DNA of 64,000 nucleotides from an uncultured Lachnospiraceae bacterium (GTDB lineage: Bacteria > Bacillota > Clostridia > Lachnospirales > Lachnospiraceae): assembly GCA_910580195.1 (NCBI GenBank), contig CAJTWA010000016.1, forward strand, positions 1-64,000. The letters are read 5' to 3'. Shown in pieces: positions 58,753 through 64,000 of this stretch. The notes under the pieces are model-generated. The model was not told the DNA's origin. It did not search any database and saw only the letters and a list, made by a program, of their open reading frames with translations. Positions within the stretch are counted from its first letter, which is position 1; each line of letters opens with the position of its first letter. Position numbers and translations under genes: made by a program.

Positions 58753-59055
58753 GAGGGATACCCTCGCTTTTCTGGGGCAGGCCCTGCGCACTCGCACGAA
58801 GGTATCATGCCGCTAAGGCGGCCGTGCCCAGCAGGAAAAGTTTCCAATCCCCAGAAGAAACGAAAATTTTTATGCATTTTCTTTCAATACCCCCTTTTTA
58901 TTCCCAAAGAATCGTTGTATAATAGAAAAACGTGCAGCTGGCCGCCCCCTAATCCCAAAGGCTGGGACAGGAACTGGACGGGGCGGGAGGTTCCGGGACA
59001 TACCAATATCACAGCATCCTGCATGGCTGCAGGAACAAGAAAGGAGAACGCAGAC

Positions 59056-59220
59056 ATGGATATGGATATCAAAGAAGAAGACCTGCGGGAAATGTTCGAA
59101 ATTTCTAAGCGGGAATTGGAAAAAGGGTTTCAGGCAAAGGATTTAGGGGCGATACATGACGCCGCTGTCGGGTTGTCCGAAATCACATATATGCTGGATT
59201 TTTTTAACGTGAAAATATAG
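59056..59220 (+). CDS. Small acidic helical protein upstream of gltX
   Basis: 54 residues (MDMDIKEEDLREMFEISKRE; GFQAKDLGAIHDAAVGLSEITYM), predicted two helices, no known family recalled. AAGGAG sits nine bases before the ATG. It lies 59 bp before gltX on the same strand and may be co-transcribed. A longer frame from 58726 crosses the MITE end and is rejected. Confidence 0.6.
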   Translation: MDMDIKEEDLREMFEISKRELEKGFQAKDLGAIHDAAVGLSEITYMLDFFNVKI

Positions 59221-59279
59221 AAAGAACGGTACAGGGTACGTCCCATAGGTTGGGGGCTGCCCGGCAAAGGAGGACAGAC

Positions 59280-60740
59280 ATGGGAAAAATAAGGACAAGA
59301 TACGCGCCAAGCCCCACAGGGAAAATGCATGTGGGCAACTTGCGCTCCGCATTGTATGAATTTTTAATTGCAAAACACGCAGGCGGGGACTTCATGCTCC
59401 GCATTGAGGACACGGACCAGGAGCGTTTTGTGGAAGGGGCGACGGAAGTCATTTACCGCACCTTGGACAAGGCAGGGCTTTCCCACGACGAAGGCCCGGA
59501 CAAAGACGGCGGGTTCGGCCCCTATGTCCAGAGCGAGCGCATGAAAACCGGGATTTATATGAAATACGCCAAGGAATTGGTGGAAAAAGGGGAGGCTTAT
59601 TACTGTTTCTGCGGCAAGGAACGCTTAGAAAGCCTGAAAACGGAGATTGTGGAAGGCAAGGAAATCATGATGTACGACAAGCACTGCCTGTCCCTGACGA
59701 AGGAAGAGGTAGAAGCGAACCTTGCAGCAGGCAAGCCTTTTGTCATCCGCCAGAATATCCCAAGGGAGGGGACGACTACCTTCCACGACGAGCTTTACGG
59801 GGATATCACGGTGGAAAATGCAGAGCTGGACGACATGGTCCTGATAAAATCCGACGGCTACCCCACCTACAATTTTGCAAACGTGGTGGACGACCATACC
59901 ATGAATATCACCCATGTGGTCCGGGGGAATGAATACCTTTCCTCCGCCCCCAAATACCAGCGGCTCTATGACGCTTTTGGCTGGGAATCCCCAGTATACA
60001 TCCACCTGCCCCTGATTACCGACGAAAACCACAAAAAACTTTCCAAGCGCAGCGGCCACGCTTCTTTTGAAGATTTGCTGGAGCAGGGCTTTGTGACGGA
60101 GGCAGTGGTGAATTTCATCGCCCTATTAGGGTGGAGCCCAGAGGAAAACCGGGAAATTTTTTCCTTGGAGGAACTGATACAGGAATTTGACTACCGCAGG
60201 ATTAGCAAGTCCCCAGCGGTATTTGACATGGTAAAATTAAAATGGATGAACGGGGAATACTTAAAGGCCATGGAGTTCGGCAAGTTCTATGGAATGGCAG
60301 AGCCTTACCTGAAAGCGGCCATCCACAAGGATTATGATTTGGAAAAAATTGCCGCCATGGTAAAGACAAGGATTGAAGTGTTCCCGGACATTGCAGAGCA
60401 TGTGGACTTTTTTGAACAGGTGCCGGAATACGACAGTTCCATGTACGCCCATAAGAAAATGAAAACTACCCCAGAATCTTCCTTAGAGGTACTGCAAGAA
60501 CTCCTCCCCCTCTTGGAAAAGCAGGAAGATTATTCCAACGACGCCCTTTACGGCCTGCTTTGCAGCTATGTGAAGGAAAAAGGCTGCAAAAACGGGTATG
60601 TCATGTGGCCGGTACGCACCGCGGTTTCTGGAAAGCAGATGACGCCGGGCGGGGCGACAGAGCTAATGGAAATCCTTGGGAAAGAAGAATCGCTGGCAAG
60701 GGTCCGGGCAGCCATTGCAAAGCTAAGACAGGAACTATAG
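59280..60740 (+). CDS. gltX: Glutamyl-tRNA synthetase
   Basis: Charges tRNA-Glu. 486 residues, class I: RTRYAPSPTGKMHVGNLRSALYEF (HIGH-type, HVGN), LRIEDTDQERFV, the KMSKS-type loop KKLSKRSGHASFEDLL and an alpha-helical anticodon domain at the end. GGAGG precedes the ATG at 59280. The stop is one base from the helicase ATG. Whether it is discriminating or also charges tRNA-Gln cannot be told from sequence by eye. Confidence 0.96.
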   Translation: MGKIRTRYAPSPTGKMHVGNLRSALYEFLIAKHAGGDFMLRIEDTDQERFVEGATEVIYRTLDKAGLSHDEGPDKDGGFGPYVQSERMKTGIYMKYAKELVEKGEAYYCFCGKERLESLKTEIVEGKEIMMYDKHCLSLTKEEVEANLAAGKPFVIRQNIPREGTTTFHDELYGDITVENAELDDMVLIKSDGYPTYNFANVVDDHTMNITHVVRGNEYLSSAPKYQRLYDAFGWESPVYIHLPLITDENHKKLSKRSGHASFEDLLEQGFVTEAVVNFIALLGWSPEENREIFSLEELIQEFDYRRISKSPAVFDMVKLKWMNGEYLKAMEFGKFYGMAEPYLKAAIHKDYDLEKIAAMVKTRIEVFPDIAEHVDFFEQVPEYDSSMYAHKKMKTTPESSLEVLQELLPLLEKQEDYSNDALYGLLCSYVKEKGCKNGYVMWPVRTAVSGKQMTPGGATELMEILGKEESLARVRAAIAKLRQEL

Positions 60741-60741
60741 T

Positions 60742-62721
60742 ATGGCCTTAAACAAATCTCAGGCTGAGGCAGCCAGCCATACCGCCGGGCCAATGCTTGT
60801 ACTGGCAGGCCCGGGGTCTGGAAAGACCCTCACCATCACGGAACGGACGGCATCCTTAATTTCCAGCCAAGGGGTGGATCCCTCCCGCATCCTTGTCATT
60901 ACCTTTACCAAAGCGGCGGCAGCGGAAATGCGCGAGCGGTTCTTGCGGAGGATGGGAGGGAAGAAGTACCCCGTCACTTTCGGGACCTTCCACGCCGTTT
61001 TTTTCCAAATCTTAAAACATGCCTATGGGTTCCACGGGGGGAACATCATCCGGGAAGAGCAGCGGCGCCAGTTTATGGCGGAAACCATCCAGCGTATGCA
61101 TTTGGAATACGAAGATGAAAATGAATTTATCGGGGAGCTCCTAGGGGAAATCAGCCTGATGAAAAATACGGGGATTTCCTTGGAGCACTATTACCCCAAG
61201 GCCTGCGCCAAAGAAATTTTCGAGCAGGTATTCCGGGAATTTGACGGGAAAATGAAGGCCAAGCGGCTGATTGATTTTGACGACATGCTGGTGTACTGTT
61301 ACGAACTGTTCACCCAGCGGGAGGACATCCTTTCTGCATGGCAGCGGAAGTTCCAGTATATCCTGATTGATGAGTTCCAAGACATCAACCGCCTGCAGTT
61401 TGACATCGTGCGGATGCTTGCGCTGCCGGAAAACAATATTTTTGCGGTGGGGGATGACGACCAGTCCATTTACCGGTTCCGGGGCGCTAAGCCAGAGCTG
61501 ATGCTGGGCTTTGGGAAAGCCTACCCGGATGCCAAGCAGGTGCTCCTTGACGTCAACTACCGCTGCGCGGAACCTATCGTGGAGGCCTCCCAGCGGCTGA
61601 TTTCCCATAACACCAAGCGGTTTGAAAAAAAGATCCAGCCTTATGCCAGAATTTTGCAGGCAGGGCAGGAAAAGAGGCAGGTTTTGGGGCAGCAAGGGAA
61701 CAGTTTGCATGTTCCGGCAAGCCAGCCAGAAAACCAGCAGGGCATACAGGGGCTGAAACAGGAAAAGGCAGGAAATGTGCAGTATTCCTTATGGGAAAGC
61801 CAGCAGGAGGAAGGGAAAGCCATCATAGGGCAGATTTTAAAGGACTGTAAACAGGGCTATAGCTACAATGACTGCGCCGTGCTGTTCCGCACCAACACCC
61901 AGCCCCGCTTGTTCATGTCCCAGCTTATGGCTTACAACATCCCGTTCCGCACCAAGGACAACATCCCAAATCTTTATGAACATTGGATTACCCGGGACAT
62001 CCTCACTTACATACGCCTTGCCCAAGGGAACCCCACAAGGAAGGACATGTTAAAAATCATGAACCGCCCGAACCGCTACCTGACCCGGGACAGCCTGATG
62101 GAAGGCACGGTGGATTTCCATGGATGGGCAGGTTACTATTATGGGAAAAAACAGCATTGGGTGGCCGAACGGGTGGAGCAGCTAGAAGCCGATTTGCGGG
62201 TGTTAAGCAGGATTGGCCCCTTTGCAGCCATCAATTATATCCGCATGGGCATCGGTTACGAGAGTTTTCTTGAGGAATACGCCCAATACCGGAAAATCAA
62301 CTGGAGCCAGCTCATTGATGTGCTGGATGAACTGCAGGACGGCGCCCGGGAATACCGCACCTACGAAGAGTGGTTTGCCCACATGGAGCAGTATACGGAA
62401 GAACTGAAACGCCAGCAGAAGCAGCAGGAACTGTTAGCCGACTGCGTTTCCCTAGCCACCCTCCACAGCGCTAAGGGCCTGGAATATGCCAACGTCCATA
62501 TTTTAGACGCCAACGAGGGGCTTATGCCCTACAAGAAAGCAGTCTTGGACACAGACTTAGAAGAAGAGCGCAGGATGTTCTATGTAGGAATTACCCGCGC
62601 AAAAGAAAACCTCTATATCCACAGCGTAAAAAAATATAATGGCAAAGAAATGGATATTTCAAGGTTTGTGGAAGAAATGCAAGGGTCCTATGCGCAGCCC
62701 ATGCAAGGTTCTACGAATTAG
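60742..62721 (+). CDS. UvrD/Rep family SF1 DNA helicase
   Basis: A 659-residue ATP-dependent 3'-5' helicase: LNKSQAEAASH (Q motif), LAGPGSGKTLTITERTASLI (Walker A), TFTKAAAAEMRERF, TFHAVFFQILK, LIDEFQDINRLQ (motif II), GDDDQSIYRFRGA (III), VLFRTNTQPRLFM (IV region), ATLHSAKGLEYANVHI (V) and RRMFYVGITRAKENLYI (VI). Shorter than PcrA/UvrD (about 720-750). A Gln/Lys-rich insert of about 50 residues (ARILQAGQEKRQVLGQQ and on) follows motif IIIa-IV. It starts one base after gltX, so coupled. Confidence 0.93.
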   Translation: MALNKSQAEAASHTAGPMLVLAGPGSGKTLTITERTASLISSQGVDPSRILVITFTKAAAAEMRERFLRRMGGKKYPVTFGTFHAVFFQILKHAYGFHGGNIIREEQRRQFMAETIQRMHLEYEDENEFIGELLGEISLMKNTGISLEHYYPKACAKEIFEQVFREFDGKMKAKRLIDFDDMLVYCYELFTQREDILSAWQRKFQYILIDEFQDINRLQFDIVRMLALPENNIFAVGDDDQSIYRFRGAKPELMLGFGKAYPDAKQVLLDVNYRCAEPIVEASQRLISHNTKRFEKKIQPYARILQAGQEKRQVLGQQGNSLHVPASQPENQQGIQGLKQEKAGNVQYSLWESQQEEGKAIIGQILKDCKQGYSYNDCAVLFRTNTQPRLFMSQLMAYNIPFRTKDNIPNLYEHWITRDILTYIRLAQGNPTRKDMLKIMNRPNRYLTRDSLMEGTVDFHGWAGYYYGKKQHWVAERVEQLEADLRVLSRIGPFAAINYIRMGIGYESFLEEYAQYRKINWSQLIDVLDELQDGAREYRTYEEWFAHMEQYTEELKRQQKQQELLADCVSLATLHSAKGLEYANVHILDANEGLMPYKKAVLDTDLEEERRMFYVGITRAKENLYIHSVKKYNGKEMDISRFVEEMQGSYAQPMQGSTN

Positions 62722-62753
62722 GAAAAGTAAGGGCTTTATGTGTCAAAGACTTC

Positions 62754-62778
62754 GGCCCTCCGGCTTTCCGGAAGGGCC
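62754..62778. terminator. Hairpin after helicase gene
   Basis: GGCCCTCCGG and CCGGAAGGGCC pair around CTTT. The remainder of 62722-62956 contains a direct repeat (CTTAGCTG around TGCAGCTTAGCTG) but no gene. Confidence 0.6.
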
Positions 62779-62956
62779 TCATATTGTTCCAGAGTGATTG
62801 TTCCTGGCTGTAATTGTAATGCTGGCGCCATCTTTCTTTGCATCTGCGCCTTTCTTCCCTCAGGGCCTAATTCCCTGCAGCTTAGCTGCATAACAACTTA
62901 AGCGGGGCTGTGGCTAATCCCTTGCAGCTTAGCTGTGGGGAGTTTTATTTCCGGCT

Positions 62957-63298
62957 TCAGCCATCTTCCAGCAGCGCGTCCCATTCCGCTTCGTCCAAAA
63001 GCTCGTCAAAACGGTCTGCAGCCGCTTCATACTCGTCCTCATCTTCAATATTTTCAAGGGAAGGGTTCCCCTCTTCGTCTTCCGAATAGCGGTAAATGAA
63101 CACTTCCCCTTCCTCGTTCTCATTCCCGTCTTCATCAAGGGGGACCAGCACAATGTAATCTTTCCCCTCGCACTCGTAAATGGTGAGGATTTCACATTCC
63201 ACTTCCGAATCGTCGTCAAGGGTCAATGTCACTAAAATGTCGGAACCATCGTCTTCTGCCGCTTCTTGTTCCGGGCGGGTGTTTGGCTTTTCGCTCAT
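62957..63298 (-). CDS. DUF1292 family protein
   Basis: A 113-residue very acidic protein: DILVTLTLDDDSEVECEILTIYECEGKDYIVLVPLDED, then EGEVFIYRYSED, the DUF1292 (YrzB) pattern. Function unknown; members are usually coded near alanyl-tRNA synthetase or Holliday resolvase genes, not so here. GAGGTCC precedes the ATG at 63298. It lies 16 bp downstream of the HD-GYP gene on the same strand. Confidence 0.85.
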   Translation of the reverse strand: MSEKPNTRPEQEAAEDDGSDILVTLTLDDDSEVECEILTIYECEGKDYIVLVPLDEDGNENEEGEVFIYRYSEDEEGNPSLENIEDEDEYEAAADRFDELLDEAEWDALLEDG

Positions 63299-63314
63299 AA
63301 ATGGACCTCTTTTC

Positions 63315-64000
63315 TTATATGATTGCTTGGATGTAAAGCTCTGGGTGCTTGGACAAATCCAAGTATTCGTGTTTATCCGTGCTGACAACCGGGCGGGAGA
63401 GGAACTGCTTATTTACCATAATGACTTTCCCGGAGGATCCGTCGTTTAGCAGGACGGTATTTCCCAGATAGGTGTCGATGATATGGTGCAAAAACGGCAG
63501 CAGGTATTTGCCCTCATATTTTTCAAAGCCAATCCGCTCGAAAGTGGCGATGACTTCAAAGGGGCAGAGGCCTTTCCGGTAACAGCGGTTGCTTGTCATG
63601 GCGTCGTAGACGTCGGCAATGGCAACGATTTTCGCAAACTCAGAAATTGCCTCCCTGCGCAGGCCCGAAGGGTAGCCGGAGCCGTCGCAGCGTTCATGGT
63701 GCATAAGAACCGCAGAGCGTACCCGTTCGTCTAAGGGGTAGTCTGCAAGGATTTTTGCCCCAAGGGTCGGATGGCGTTTGATGTGCTTGTATTCTTCCGG
63801 CGTCAGGGGGCCGGGCTTCGTTAGGATTTTGGGGTCTATCTGGCATTTCCCGATGTCGTGGAGCAGCCCTGCCAAGGTGAGGGTTTCCAAATCATCCTCT
63901 TTAAATTCCAGCCATTTCCCCATCATCCGGCAGATAATTGCCACATTGATGCAATGCGCGTAAGTAGTGTCGTCAATCTGGCGCATATTATGCAGCATGT
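63315..64000 (-). CDS. HD-GYP domain protein, 5' end beyond window
   Basis: The C-terminal part of a probable cyclic-di-GMP phosphodiesterase or related HD hydrolase. About 228 residues are visible and the frame runs off the window edge. HD motif LLHDIGK, HHERCDGSGYP (the GYP-type loop), then VAIADVYDAMTSNRCYRKGL are all intact. A C-terminal tail follows (DGSSGKVIMVNKQFLSRPVV). Any N-terminal sensor domain is not seen. Confidence 0.9.
   Translation of the reverse strand, partial: MLHNMRQIDDTTYAHCINVAIICRMMGKWLEFKEDDLETLTLAGLLHDIGKCQIDPKILTKPGPLTPEEYKHIKRHPTLGAKILADYPLDERVRSAVLMHHERCDGSGYPSGLRREAISEFAKIVAIADVYDAMTSNRCYRKGLCPFEVIATFERIGFEKYEGKYLLPFLHHIIDTYLGNTVLLNDGSSGKVIMVNKQFLSRPVVSTDKHEYLDLSKHPELYIQAII

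Noticed and set aside
58726..59055. N-terminal extension of the small gene before gltX
   Set aside because: Begins inside the MITE end and has no ribosome site; the good site is directly before 59056.
1..64000. tRNA, rRNA, phage or insertion-sequence transposase genes
   Set aside because: I looked on both strands and saw no cloverleaf, rRNA motif or transposase; I cannot exclude a small RNA without a covariance search.

Overview
The window looks like a chromosomal segment of a gut Lachnospiraceae-type Firmicute (Clostridia). This rests on AGGAGG-type ribosome sites, SigA-type promoters, a class B sortase with S-P-K-T-G substrates, a LicT/RAT-controlled PTS operon, a BlaR1/BlaI pair with a class D sensor, a CIRCE-controlled hsp20, and genes for host sialic acid and amino sugar use. 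No rRNA, tRNA, phage, insertion sequence or cas gene was recognised. Almost every gene has a clear start signal.

Layout. 1-10.3 kb: two giant paralogous acidic/Ig-like surface proteins flank a class B sortase; both end abruptly in SPKTGE. 10.4-16 kb: a padR-DUF2812 pair, a NatAB-like ABC exporter, an AraC regulator and a VOC protein, with long hairpins and MITE-like elements between them. 16.2-22.7 kb: a self-contained beta-glucoside PTS operon (LicT-type antiterminator with an RNA target and terminator, EIIBCA, 6-phospho-beta-glucosidase, HPr, EI). 22.8-33.6 kb: divergent sialic acid/GlcNAc loci. The minus strand carries nagB-nagA-ROK kinase-RpiR regulator; the plus strand carries a sugar ABC transporter, YhcH, nanA, nanE, an SGNH esterase and a MIF-like tautomerase. 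Palindromes shared between the two probably bind the RpiR protein. 33.8-38.1 kb: AraC regulator, a second PTS permease and a HAD phosphatase. 38.1-39.4 kb: small conserved proteins.

39.6-48.3 kb is the region I rate most interesting. A large class B PBP and a protein fusing a D,D-carboxypeptidase to a complete class D beta-lactamase domain follow a promoter carrying two BlaI-type dyads (TTAC-N4-GTAA). A convergent blaI-blaR1 pair has a matching dyad at its own promoter. A UPF0175/PIN toxin-antitoxin pair sits between them. This looks like a beta-lactam-inducible wall-synthesis module.

48.5-55.8 kb: an apparent surface operon (wall-binding-repeat protein with a transglutaminase-like domain, MBOAT acyltransferase, DHHW/AlgX-like partner, G5 lipoprotein, leucine-rich protein) behind a promoter with nine G residues in its spacer, the layout of phase-variable promoters. 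55.8-59.2 kb: an AT-richer patch of gene fragments, hsp20, a retropepsin-like protein and another MITE-like element. 59.2-64 kb: gltX, a UvrD-like helicase, DUF1292 and a partial HD-GYP protein.

A trait running through the window is short tandem repeats (periods 32-77 bp) between genes and, in multiples of three, inside unrelated proteins (AraC regulator, PTS permease, BlaR1, MBOAT, DHHW).
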